From Antitrichia curtipendula (Eukaryota > Streptophyta > Bryopsida > Hypnales > Leucodontaceae): a DNA stretch of 64,000 nucleotides. Every line of letters begins with the position of its first letter. Position 1 is the first letter of the stretch. The notes beneath the pieces are model-generated. The model had not been told where the DNA came from. It worked only from the letters and a program-made list of their open reading frames with translations, and did not search any database. Shown piece by piece: positions 21,253 to 30,960 of the stretch. The stretch spans positions 51,907,570-51,971,569 of the forward strand of contig OX579634.1 in NCBI GenBank assembly GCA_951230915.1. The letters run 5' to 3'. The translations under genes and the position numbers were made by a program.

Positions 21253-22188
21253 CCTAAAAGACCAAAGTGATTTTTTTGGCAACATAGCGATTTTGGGCAG
21301 CTCACTACAAATGAAATTTATATTTTTTTTCTTTGAAATTTTCATACAACACGTGCCCGAGGAGTAGCTTTAAGGCCCAACAATTTTCATACATTTAGAC
21401 TACATGGTTAAAAAGTTATTGCATGATATGTCATTTTCAGTCCTTGGCGGGCAGCACGGGCAGCGAAAAAAACTTCTTCAAAAATCGCTTTTTAAGAAAA
21501 TAAAAATTTGAAATTGGTTCTTTAGATTTATATGTACATGGGAAGCTTTGAATCATTCCATTTAGATCTATGAGTCAAAAGTTATGAGGATTCTTAGTTT
21601 AAGGGTAGTTATGGAATTTCAACTCTTAAATAAACTTTGAAGACTTGAAGTCTTTTGTTTAACTCAATTTCAATATTTTTGAAAAAAAATAAAAACATTG
21701 GATGTAGATTGTTTATTATAACATTACAACCGTTGGATTGGCATTTTTCAATTCCATAAATAAATTCTTCACAATTTAGTGTTTTGAATCATTCTCTACC
21801 TCTTCCTACTTACTATTTTTTTCCTATATTTTGTACAATTCCAAATGATCTGAAAATTTTCAAGCATGTAGCCAACTTGCCTTCAAGAATAAATCCAAAG
21901 AGTAACCACCATTTTGGACATTTTTTCATATGAATGTGACCATGTGAAGGGCAGCTGCCCGTTTTTTCGCAGGGACAAAAAAAGGATTTTTGTCAATTCA
22001 AACACTATTATCTTGCAATCCACATGGTGGAAAATTCTGAAATTTTTTCCACATCTTCTTAAACAAGTTTACTACAAGATCCTATGGTTACATGTGTCCA
22101 AGAATGTTTTTTTTCTAAAATTTGACACTAGTATTAGAAATGGCAGTTTTGGAACGTTTTTGGTGAAAACATAGTCCAAAACGATTAG
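21253..22188. mobile_element. Candidate MITE-like element, ~936 bp
   Basis: The left end reads CCCCTAAAAGACCAAAG and the right end ATTAGGGG; both are flanked by ATAA. Size and ends resemble the TTAA-flanked element at 28362-29298. Its right half (21650-22188) is closely similar to 52083-52625, in the same orientation. It has no coding capacity. Confidence 0.4.
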
Positions 22189-22473
22189 GGGATAATGATA
22201 ATAGAATTTGGTCATGCGCAAATATTTTTTATATTGAAAAGCAATACAGTTGATACTTGAACAATACCGCTATGATGATACCAAGTTCCAACCTCCAAAT
22301 ACATTTTAATACAATATATTTACATCAAAATATTTTAGTACGTAATATCGTAAATGCTATTTGCCGAGATGCCGATATGTTTGTACTATGATTGTCACAC
22401 TCCATAATCGAATAACAAAAGATTCCAAGGCCCACTCGATTGTGAGACAACGACTAAAATAGCTCTACCTACT

Positions 22474-24032
22474 TTACTCGGAATCTGAATGGATGTCATC
22501 TCTACGTTTTGGTGGTGTGGAACCGGATCCATAAGTGCCAAGATATGGTCCTCCACCCCAAGTGCATCCATAGTCGCTTGGCGTAGCTCCTTGATTGGGA
22601 TTTCCATAGTAAGGACCTCCAAAAGTTGGAGGAGGAACTACATCACGGTGCTGAGACCTTCCTTGCCTTGGTTCGACATGACAAGAGCCTGTGTGACGCT
22701 CATATGAACCACCCGTAGTAGATCCGGACAAGTATTGGGAGCCTCCTTGGCTAGATCCAAAATCATGTGTGGTTCCATGGCTTCTTTCTGGGTTGTAATA
22801 AGTACCTCGGGGGTCGTTAGCGTAGTGTAAGACCCTTTGACCATCTTGTGAACCAGATGCAGTACGATCATGTTGGTAGGACCTGTCATGTCCGTGTTGT
22901 TGACCCCGATCCTCCATGCTCCTACGCATAGCTTCTTGCATTTGTTGATTGAACTCGATGTCTTCCCGAGCTTCTTGACGCTCATGTCCCATTGTAAATG
23001 TTACGGGTGCTGGATTGTCTTCTACATCATCGTCGTCCGACCATTCATCCTCAGCATCCGGCAATACAACCGGCGGAAATCCAAACTGCCCTCGATTGGA
23101 CCACATTCGCATACAATCGCTTGGTTGAGTCCAACCTGTACAAATAACAGCGTCAGTGCGCTTCATATTGTCAACATTTTTCCCGTAAATTGTGCGCCAA
23201 TCTACATCTTTGTGGAGTACAATCTCTGCCCAAACCATGGCCATGTTAGAATAATTCATAACATTTGGTTTGGAGTCAGGCAGCTCAGCGCACCGTGTTA
23301 CTTCCTCGTATCGGTGCACAAAGTGTTGGCTCTTGCACGTGGAAATTTGTCCTTCCCAGCGTCGAACTTCTTTGTCTGCTCTTTCTTGTGACCACATTTT
23401 GGAGAGGTGCGTCATTTTGACGTACTTTTTGCACATTGTGCCAGGGTTGTCCCTGTCACGTCCTGTCAGTCCGTCACGATGTCTGGACGGACGTCAGGAT
23501 TCAACCCCGGCGTCCGTCAGAATTCAGAAAAAAAAAAAAAAATTTTTTTTTTTTTTTTTTTTTTGTGGACAGTCTGTCCGTCCTGTGGACGGCTGGTCCG
23601 TCCCTGTGGAAGGCCGGCCGTCCAGGTCGACGGACAGGCCGTCCGTAAAAAAAAAAAAAAAAAAAAAAAATTTTTTTTTTTTTTGTAGACGGCTGGTCCG
23701 TCCCTGTGGACGGCCGGCCGTCCCTGTGGACAGATGGTCCGTCCAGGTCGACGGACAGGCCGTCCTTGAAAAGAAAAAAAAAAAAAAAAAAATTTTGATC
23801 CTGACGCAATTCGGACGCGTCAGGACGCGTCCGGACTGACGCCGACGGACATCCGAACGTGAAATCCCCACGTCACGTCCGGATAGACAACCCTGCATTG
23901 TGCAGTCCCAAACTTCTTGGGCTCTTCTTCCCATCCAGGTTCAGCTACACACATTGGATTTGCCCAATCTCCCCAGTTCATGTCCTGGGATTTGCCTTTG
24001 TTACTGGACCTTGAACTACTATTGCGAGGCAT
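22474..24032 (-). pseudogene. Right end gene of giant hAT, paralogue of the left end gene, interrupted
   Basis: It is transcribed inward from the right end. The 5' part (MPRNSSSRSSNKGKSQDMNW at 24032 to KKFGTAQ) is separated by a 454-bp hAT insertion from the rest (CKKYVKMTHLSKMW to 22474). The conserved segment (CKKYVKM, HFVHRYEEV, NYSNMAMVWAEIVLHKDVDW) is shared with the left end gene. Then come an acidic patch (DAEDEWSDDDDVED), a predicted helix (EFNQQMQEAMRRSMED) and a Gly/Ser/Tyr-rich tail of low complexity. Even with the insertion removed a one-base frame difference remains at the junction, so the gene had a second lesion or a splice there. The function is unknown; its place at the end and its matched partner suggest a role for the element itself. 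Confidence 0.65.
23434..23903. mobile_element. Small non-autonomous hAT, 454 bp, with 8-bp target duplication
   Basis: The element proper is 23442-23895. Its ends are CAGGGTTGTC and GACAACCCTG, a perfect 10-bp inverted repeat close to that of the giant hAT. CATTGTGC is duplicated exactly at 23434-23441 and 23896-23903. Inside, a unit of about 120 bp repeats: a run of A followed by a run of T, then GTCCGTCC/GGACGG words. It has no transposase and was probably moved by the giant element's enzyme or a relative. Confidence 0.9.
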
Positions 24033-24306
24033 GATAACCTTGATTAAAATGAAATGATTTGATGACAAAGTTCACATGAAACTTTAGAACAACTTAACAA
24101 AATGTTTGACACTTGCCAATGAAACGAGATGAAGTTGTTAACAAGGCCCTCAAAACCAAGTAATCACCAAAATAAATTGGTGCAATTCAGTATCTGAGCA
24201 CAATCGTTCACGCACCAAAACGAAAGGGGCGCGCAGAGCCACTGAGAGGCACTAGATCACCCACTCCGCAAGGGAAACGATTGTGAGGAATGAGCCGTCT
24301 ACCGCG

Positions 24307-24314
24307 CTATTTAT
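24307..24314 (-). promoter_or_regulatory. TATA box of the right end gene
   Basis: The minus strand reads ATAAATAG directly downstream of GTCCG array 6, about 280 bp before the proposed ATG at 24032. It mirrors the left end promoter. Confidence 0.6.
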
Positions 24315-24600
24315 GACGTCCGAAGGCGGACCAGGCAATGCGGACGCGTACGTGCGAATCGGACGGCCTAGAATCGGACGGGCAGATTGTGCGGACGGGA
24401 TCGCGCGGACGTCCCGTCCGCACGTGCCCGTCTGCGCGATCTCGTCCGCTCGATCGCGTCCGTCCGCCGTCCGCCCTGTCCGCCCGAGGGCCCGTCCGCG
24501 AGCCTCCCGACCGCGCGAACAATCCGACCGATCGGACGGCCCGTCTAGGGATGTCAAAAGACGTCTGGGGGTCAGCGTCCACGTCCGCCGGACGTCCTGT
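24315..24600. repeat. GTCCG array 6 (right end of giant hAT)
   Basis: CGGACGGGATCGCGCGGACG, CCGTCCGCACG and CGCGTCCGTCCGCCGTCC words reach almost to the right terminus. The variant words (GCGCG instead of GATC spacers) differ from the left array. Confidence 0.85.
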
Positions 24601-24608
24601 CAATCCTG

Positions 24609-25108
24609 AATATAACTGATCGCAGTCATATGCCATATTAGCTAAAATATGACTGACCGCAGTCATATTCCACGTTAGCCAAAATATGACTGACCGTAGT
24701 CATATTCCACGTTAGCCAAAATATGATTGACCGCAGTCATATTCCACGTCAGCCAAAATATGACTGACTACAGTTATATTCTACGTCAGCCAAAAAAATT
24801 ACTATATGGAGTCACATGCCACGTAGGATTTATTTTTGTTTGCCTGGGCAACTCAAAAAAAAGTCAAGCCCTCAAATATAGTCAAAGTATACACCTTGTT
24901 GGCAAAATATGGCTAATTATGGATAATTATACCCCCCAAAAAATATGACTGCCAATATGACTGATGTCCGAAGCGACTCGTCGCTAATGACTCATGTCAG
25001 TCATGTTGCAGTCATCTACAGTGATTTCTGCGACCAGTCATATTTTTCGATTTTATGACTCATTGCAGTCATATTTTGCAATCATAAAACACTGATTTTG
25101 TTGTAGTG
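24609..25108. repeat. CACTA subterminal array and right terminal inverted repeat
   Basis: About four units of ATATGACTGACCGCAGTCAT followed by ATTCCACGTTAGCC, then single ATATGACTG words. It ends in the inverted repeat ATAAAACACTGATTTTG and TTGTAGTG. It starts with the right hAT target duplication AATATAAC (24609-24616). Confidence 0.85.
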
Positions 25109-25214
25109 TAATAAGCTTTTTTCTGGTATCAAAGGGGAGCACGCCTGACAGAGCGGTGGGACATGCAGAACATGATAGAGGTCATCCAGAATATCATGTA
25201 AAGCGTTTCTCGTT

Positions 25215-25467
25215 TATCTTCGACTCGAAGATACTTGTGAAAATAAGTGACGTTCAAAAATTGAGAATACATTATCGACGACCCTACCCGTTTAGTCTGA
25301 TTCCATGACAATAAGTTCAGTTGACTATCTTCGAGTCGAAGATAACTATAGAAGTTCTGGATGTTCTACAATGCTCGTCACTCTATCACGGTGATAAGTC
25401 ATCCTCGCCTCTGGAATTGATGACTACATGTCGCCGGTGAATCTGATATATCCTCAACTTGAAGATA
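25215..25467. repeat. 19-bp palindrome cluster right of the CACTA insertion
   Basis: TATCTTCGACTCGAAGATA (25215-25233, perfect), TATCTTCGAGTCGAAGATA (25326-25344, perfect) and TATCCTCAACTTGAAGATA (25449-25467). It is probably the continuation of the cluster at 2.7-3.0 kb. Confidence 0.85.
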
Positions 25468-25524
25468 AGATGACTAGTCTACATGAACCATGCTCAGAAC
25501 AAACAGTAGCTCGAGATTACTCAT

Positions 25525-26229
25525 ATGCGTACCGCGGATGCGCTCGTACACGTATCCGTATGGATGCGTGCGTACGCGTATATGTACGGCAAATATATAG
25601 ACTTTTACAACTTTGTGCATCTGCATGTCAATCCCATGCAATCCAAAAAAACGTCGCTATCAAATGGAACAAGGAGTAACAAGATCATAGAACACCTACT
25701 GCGCAAAGCGCCCGAAGCGTACACAATTGTACTACCAAGCTTGGTCAATCAACAAACGCGTCCTTGTGAAACACTGCAGCCTTTGCATGAAGTTCCTGAA
25801 ACTCTAGTGGCTCTGCATCAACTTCCAAACACAATCGTGGGGAATACATTCGCGGAGATCGAGACACTGGAGCAATGTGCGAGGAAAATGGAGCAACAAA
25901 ATCACAAAAAGAGCACAGAAAATGGCAGCGCCGCGGTGACACAGTGTCGACGTGATAGTACCGGGAGAGAGAAAAGAGGAATCATGCGCGGAAGAAGAGG
26001 CAAGACTGAATTAGCGGGAACCTCTAAGAATTTTGAAGGGGTCAAATTCAACGACATGTACAGAGCATTCTCATGCATATTTTCTGACAGTTCATGCAGA
26101 AGTCCATTTATGAGGGGCTCGCGTTTACTATTTCTTCTCGGATTCCTCTGGCGCGTTTATTATTCCTTCAGAATTATTCGCATTAGCCGCGAAGAAGTTC
26201 CGGCTCCACTAAATATTTTGACGGATTAA
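25525..26229 (+). CDS. Hypothetical ORF, 234 aa, next to the palindromes
   Basis: Open from ATG at 25525 to 26229. I recognise no domain. A Glu/Lys/Arg-rich middle (ARKMEQQNHKKSTE, GREKRGIMRGRRGK) precedes a hydrophobic stretch with flanking Arg (GSRLLFLLGFLWRVYYSF) that could be a membrane segment. It would be transcribed away from the DUF7869-like gene before the CACTA insertion. Its length is modest and coding status uncertain. Confidence 0.3.
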   Translation: MRTADALVHVSVWMRAYAYMYGKYIDFYNFVHLHVNPMQSKKTSLSNGTRSNKIIEHLLRKAPEAYTIVLPSLVNQQTRPCETLQPLHEVPETLVALHQLPNTIVGNTFAEIETLEQCARKMEQQNHKKSTENGSAAVTQCRRDSTGREKRGIMRGRRGKTELAGTSKNFEGVKFNDMYRAFSCIFSDSSCRSPFMRGSRLLFLLGFLWRVYYSFRIIRISREEVPAPLNILTD

Positions 26230-26480
26230 GCCGTTAAGCATTCATTGTCTCCAGACACTCATGAGTTAGTTATAAATTTTCGGAAGAGTTTGTTAGACTT
26301 TTCTGGCAGGGTGGGTTGGTTTTCTGGAAGGATTTGGTAGACTTTTCTGGCAAGTGCTTTTAAGTCTAATATGCTTCCGGCTCCACTAACATCTTGATGG
26401 ACTAAGCCGTTAAGCATTCATTGCCACAAGCTACTCCTTAGTTGCTAAGACTTTTTTGGCAGATGCTTTTAAGTCTAATA
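26198..26480. repeat. Direct repeat of about 170 bp, two units
   Basis: TTCCGGCTCCACTAA, TAAGCCGTTAAGCATTCATT and GACTTTTCTGGCA occur in the same order twice, starting near 26198 and 26367. The second unit ends at CTTTTAAGTCTAATATGG. Confidence 0.75.
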
Positions 26481-26529
26481 TGGAATCCAAAGTGCAGTCC
26501 AAATTGTAAGAAATTCCTACAAATTTCAT

Positions 26530-26700
26530 GAGTGTAGGGTTTAGGGTTTATGAATCTTAGGGTTCTTAGGGTTTGGATTTTTTAGGATTTTAGAGTTTGG
26601 GTTCTTTTTAGAGTTTAGGGTTTAGGATATGGGTTTCGTTTATGAATTTAGGATTTGGAACATTCTAGGGTTTTAGGGTTCACAGTCTTGAGGGCCACAT
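26530..26700. repeat. Degenerate TTTAGGG (telomere-type) tract
   Basis: TAGGGTTTAGGGTTTATG, TTAGGGTTCTTAGGGTTTGG and further decayed words. They match the plant telomere unit loosely and are too irregular for a recent telomeric origin. Confidence 0.5.
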
Positions 26701-28357
26701 GTTGTAGGTTCTTGAATGTAGGGATTTATTATTTCAAATTGTTTGGAATCTATAAGACCAACTACCATTTTATAGCAACTCATAAATTTAAAGTAGGTCA
26801 GTTTAAAGTATGCCAATAGCCAGTTTAAAGTTTACTGTATTAATTAGCAATGCACCATACGGCCAAATTAAACATAAAAATACATCCTTGCGTGGAAATT
26901 ACAAAAATAGAAGCCACGGTTATTCAACGAATGCGGGAGAAGTTGTAGAAGGAGATATTGTCCCATACCACAATTCAAAGATATCACCAGCAGCAGAAAA
27001 GGCATTCAAGATTTCAAGGATTTGGGTGATCAATGCGCATCAAACATTTGGAAAAGTCTTGCGCCACACTTCGGAATACAAATCAATAATTGTTTTGAAA
27101 ACCAAGGTAGTACTACTCGCTATTTGTGTATCGGTCATATTAAAAAAAATCCAACCAATGTTATTCAAATGCACATTAGCAAAATTTCTTATATCAAGCC
27201 CCACATTGATATGAATAATTTGGAGTCATCAATTATCACATGGTTCACTGAAAGACATCCAGAAGGAGCAAAAATTGGATTGTTTCAAATGATATAGAAA
27301 TTCTGTACAAACAATGGTTCCGGTTTATTTCTTAGGAGTCAGGAGTATGTACATGGTACTTTAGAAATTGACACGAAGGGTGATGAATTAGAAAATTACA
27401 CTTTAGGAGTTGCATTGACAAATAAAAAAAGGGTTAATGACGAGATCAACCAATCAATTGAATGCACGCACCAAATATCCTAGAGGAATTCCTTCTTCCA
27501 AACATTGGTATACTATTGAACCAAGACATTTAGGTGATTAAAAAAAAATTACTCAAACTCTTTTCATCTACAATGTTATATGAGCAAAAATCATATTTCA
27601 ATTTATATATAAATATTAATAAATTTATTGTGGATTCACTTCTTTTTAAGACATCTCAATAGCATATAAAGTGGAATTTTCAATTCTATTGATGATTTTT
27701 ATTATAAATTGTGATTACCAAGATCCATGTAGTACCAAAATGTTAACTTTTTAATCCATGTGATTACCAAGATGTTAACTTTTTAATATCCTAAAAGGAC
27801 CAAATGTTCAAATTTCAAACAACAAATGATCGCCCATTGATGTTCCAAACACAAATCATCTTGGTAATTATTGTCATCCATCTAATTGTTGGTATATTCT
27901 TGTATTAGTTCTTTCACATTTGTACAATATAAATTCTCAAAAAATTCATTACTAATACTGTATAACTAAAGGGATACTAATATATTTGACCTTAGAGAGC
28001 AACTTATATAATTCAAAAACCACTCATCACAAATGACTTGAACAGAGAAAAATATAGAAAAATCTTTATTAGTCACCACAATTAGAATTTGAGATTTTGA
28101 ATCTAAAGAAAAATAATTCTTGTAAAAATTACACACATTTAACTTAAAAATTAAATTATAAAATAATTCAGGATATTTGATGTGAAAGTTTATTGAAAAT
28201 TATTGTTTATAATAGTAGTATTTCTAATCTTATGGAAATGATACAATATCAATCACATTTTACAATTTTTTTCCAATAAATATCATTAAATTATTATTCT
28301 AAGTTGCATTGAATAATACATCTTTATAATTTTTGAAATTTGAATTAGTTTTGGTAA
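26701..28357. other. AT-rich stretch with remnant frames only
   Basis: Frames at 26810-27214 and 27022-27297 overlap out of phase (NIWKSLAPHFGIQINN, MHISKISYIKPHIDMNN) and look like pieces of one decayed coding region I cannot identify. The rest to 28357 holds nothing recognisable. Its 28.1-28.35 kb part resembles 56.87-57.12 kb. Confidence 0.4.
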
Positions 28358-28361
28358 TTAA

Positions 28362-29298
28362 CCTCTAAAGTCCCAAGGCCATTTTCCTGCCAAAAAACAC
28401 ATAAAACTGTCATTTTTGTTGCATGCACTCCAGAATGCAAAAAAATCTTTCTTTTCAAAATCTAATTGTAGGATCTTGTGCTTCACTTATTTGAGATCAT
28501 GTGGTAAAAATTTCATAAAGTTTGACCGTACCGATTAGAAGATATTAGCATTCAAAGTTGAAAAGAAAAGTTTTTTGGATTGTTGTCTTGCAATTTTAGA
28601 TGACTTTGATGGTCGTTTGTGGAAATTTTTTGCACTACAATTTCTGAATCTAATAATTTGTATGCTGAAGGATTGAATTCAGAGTCTATGAAAAAAAAAC
28701 AAGAAATAAAAATTTGATTTTCATGCTTTAAAATTTTGTTAAATAGAAGTACGTCCAAGATTGAACAAAAAATTAAATTGTTAATTTCTCTAAAATGGAA
28801 TTAAAATACAGTAATCTCAATGGTGAGATTGTTCTAACAAGAAAAACTAAACTCTCCAAAAAAAAATTCTCAAAAATTTTAAAATTGCATTCAAAATTGA
28901 GCTTTATAAGTTATATTTTTGAAAAAGAGGCTTAGATTGCCCAAGAAACAAAATTGTCCATAACTTTCTCATCCCTAATCCAAATAGAATGAATCAAAGC
29001 TTCACATGTACATAAAATATAACATTCTAGGGAAAAAAAAAGTTTAATTTTAATTTAAACTTTTGTGATTTTTTTTGTGCTGTGCCAACCACTATTTTTG
29101 GCTTATGGTGCTATAACTTTTGCTCTCGGGCAGCAATTGACACAAAAATTATACTCCCAAGAACCTTAGTTACATGTTTTTATAGCTCCCCAAAAAGTTT
29201 CAAAAAATTACAACAAGATTTGAACAATTAGAACCGAGCCTATCCAAAGTCGCATTTTGGCCCCCATAAGGCCAATGGGACTTTAGGGAATTAGGGGT
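28362..29298. mobile_element. Candidate TTAA-flanked element, 937 bp
   Basis: TTAA lies at 28358-28361 and 29299-29302. The left end reads CCTCTAAAGTCCCAAGGCC. The right end carries the inverse GGCCAATGGGACTTTAGGG, then ATTAGGGG. It is non-coding. Flanking DNA is also repeated elsewhere, so the true ends are uncertain. Confidence 0.45.
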
Positions 29299-29302
29299 TA
29301 AA

Positions 29303-29569
29303 AATTCAGATAAATCTATCTTTATATATCAATTTTGAATTCCCTGTGGGGGTATTTACTTTTGTCAAAGCTGATGGTTGAAGTACTCGCTTTGGCACTT
29401 CACCCCATTTCTTTCAAATTTGAACAAACAAAAGACAATAAAAAATGAATCAAAAATTGAAAATTTGATGTATCATAAAGTACAATACAAACTAGAATGA
29501 TTTGCCTAAACCTCCAAAATAGACTATGGTACTAACCGCACTATTTTCTATTTTTGAGGGTAGTGTGGT
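29303..29569. other. AT-rich spacer, nothing recognised
   Basis: No frame, repeat or motif stood out. Confidence 0.4.
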
Positions 29570-29935
29570 TGGTAGCACATGATCTTTTTCTAAGATCATG
29601 TGTCACTAATCTCCCGAAATACGTATTAGTGCACTTAGTGAAATACAATCTTTTTTTCAAATATCCCCCCCAAAATATGTGTTAGTGTATTTAGTGAAAT
29701 ACAATTTTTTTTTTCAAGATCATATGTCACAAAGTGCAATAATCTCTCAAAATATGTGTTAGAGCATTTAGTGACATATGATCCTTTTTTTCCAAAATTA
29801 TGTGTCACTAAGTGCATTAATTACCGAAAATATGTGTTAGTGCACTTAGTGACATACAATCTTTTTTTCCAAGATCATGTGTCACAAAGTGCACTAACCC
29901 CCCAAAATACGTGTTAGTGCACTTACGGTACGGAG
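29570..29935. repeat. ~77-bp tandem repeat, about 4.5 units
   Basis: Each unit holds ATATGTGTTAGTGCACTTAG, GTGACATACAATC, a run of T, then CAAGATCATGTGTCAC and AAAGTGCACTAA. The two halves are inverted relative to each other (TGCACTTAGTGAC against GTCACAAAGTGCA), so each unit can fold into a hairpin. Confidence 0.8.
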
Positions 29936-30369
29936 TTTAGAGTAACCAACAATGGAATTACATGCAAGAAGATTTCACAATTACTAAGATTTCGCCAGTA
30001 ATGCCATATTTAACTACTTTTGGACTTTTAAGGGAATTTTGGACTTTGTCCATCGGGAGATCTCCCGTTGTCATAGATATCTAAAATCTAAACCTGTTGT
30101 ACATTTTTCAACCCACCTAGTCCAAAATCTATATCATTTCTAGATTCATAAAATCTATAGAAGTCAAAGTCTACAATTGTCTTAGATGTCCCTTTACCAA
30201 TTTTAGACTTTGCAAAGTCCAAAAATAATTAAATGTGGCATAGTACTAAGATTTTGTAAGTACTAAGATTTGCTAAAACGGAATAAAAAATATTAAAGTT
30301 TTTTTTTATTCTATACTAATTAGACATATTATTTGACAAATTATAATTTATGTAATCTTTTTTTTTACT
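29936..30369. other. AT-rich spacer
   Basis: Contains TTTGGACTTTTAAGGGAATT and an ATCGGGAGATCTCCCG near-palindrome near 30050; no gene. Confidence 0.4.
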
Positions 30370-30960
30370 TTTTTAGTTCTAAAATCCTCAAAAGGATCCT
30401 ACAAAGAAATTGAGATAATTCTGCAGCTTCTTCTTTAATTTCTCACAAATTTAATTTTTCTTTAAAGTAAGATCTTGTTGACCTTTTATTTTCATATTCT
30501 AAATACGCCAGGAATAAATACCGTGTCGAACTTTCATACGTATTCCTGGTGTATCTTTCATAAAGAAATTAATATAAATATGTTGATTTTGACTAGGCAA
30601 TTTCCATTGAAATTAAGAGACATTCTATGTTTTTTTATCAGATTTACTATAATTATCCAATACATACATTCCATAAAATCGTGCACCAAACAAAAAAATA
30701 TGGAATAATCCATCAATACCATAAAAGCAAATTACAACCCCGTAGAGGTACAAAAATAATTTGTTGAGATGATAAGAGAGGTATTAGATCTTTACCTAAA
30801 TAATTAAAAAATCTTACGGAATAAAATCCAAATGCACCAAATAAAAGAATAAATACCCAAGTAAAATTACTGATTCTTCGAGATCCTATTAATATAGGCT
30901 CTACCCAAAGCCATTCACATTCAGGCTTCACAATCACAGTGATGTCTCCAAAAATTTATG
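30370..30960 (-). pseudogene. ycf4: Plastid ycf4 pseudogene (nuclear plastid DNA insertion)
   Basis: Ycf4 is a thylakoid protein needed for photosystem I assembly. The minus strand from about 30937 reads [16 protein letters not shown], then [33 protein letters not shown]. After a frameshift it continues [13 protein letters not shown], and further frames give DTPGIRMKVRHGIYS and MKIKGQQD, in the family's order. Most of the gene is present with several frameshifts and stops, so this is an old transfer of plastid DNA, not a functional gene. I see no other plastid gene beside it. Several residues match seedless-plant Ycf4 better than angiosperm forms, from memory. Confidence 0.85.

Larger units (their letters stand above)
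7784..24608. mobile_element. Giant hAT transposon, 16,825 bp, with cargo genes
   Basis: The left end reads CAGGGTTGACG and the right end reads GTCAATCCTG, an imperfect 10-bp inverted repeat followed on both sides by ACGTCCGG. An exact 8-bp duplication AATATAAC lies at 7776-7783 and 24609-24616, as expected for hAT. Removing the element rejoins one CACTA subterminal unit, which confirms the ends. Inside are a hAT transposase, a coiled-coil/RING gene, a kinase-like gene and two related genes facing inward from each end, plus GTCCG arrays. Known hAT elements are mostly a few kilobases, so the size and gene content are unusual. The internal AT-rich parts may contain further old insertions. Confidence 0.88.
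3068..25108. mobile_element. CACTA-type (EnSpm-like) element, non-autonomous, with nested insertions
   Basis: The left end starts CACTACAAGAAAACAG and the right end, read on the other strand, starts CACTACAACAAAATCAG. The inverted repeats stay similar for about 43 bp, through TTTTATGAYTGCAAAA and ATATGACTG. The CACTA start is diagnostic of this superfamily. The flanking triplets are TGA on the left and TAA on the right, so a 3-bp target duplication would need one change. Without the inserted copia (3538-6694) and giant hAT (7784-24608) the element is only about 2 kb. I see no CACTA transposase, so it needed one in trans. Palindromes of the same family flank it on both sides, so it inserted into an older element. 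Confidence 0.8.

Noticed and set aside
23501..23934. Frames encoding Lys/Phe runs in the small hAT
   Set aside because: They translate A and T homopolymers.
26530..26700. True interstitial telomere
   Set aside because: TTTAGGG units are too irregular and too few in exact register.
29570..29935. CRISPR array
   Set aside because: Units are contiguous, diverged and without spacers; the genome is eukaryotic.
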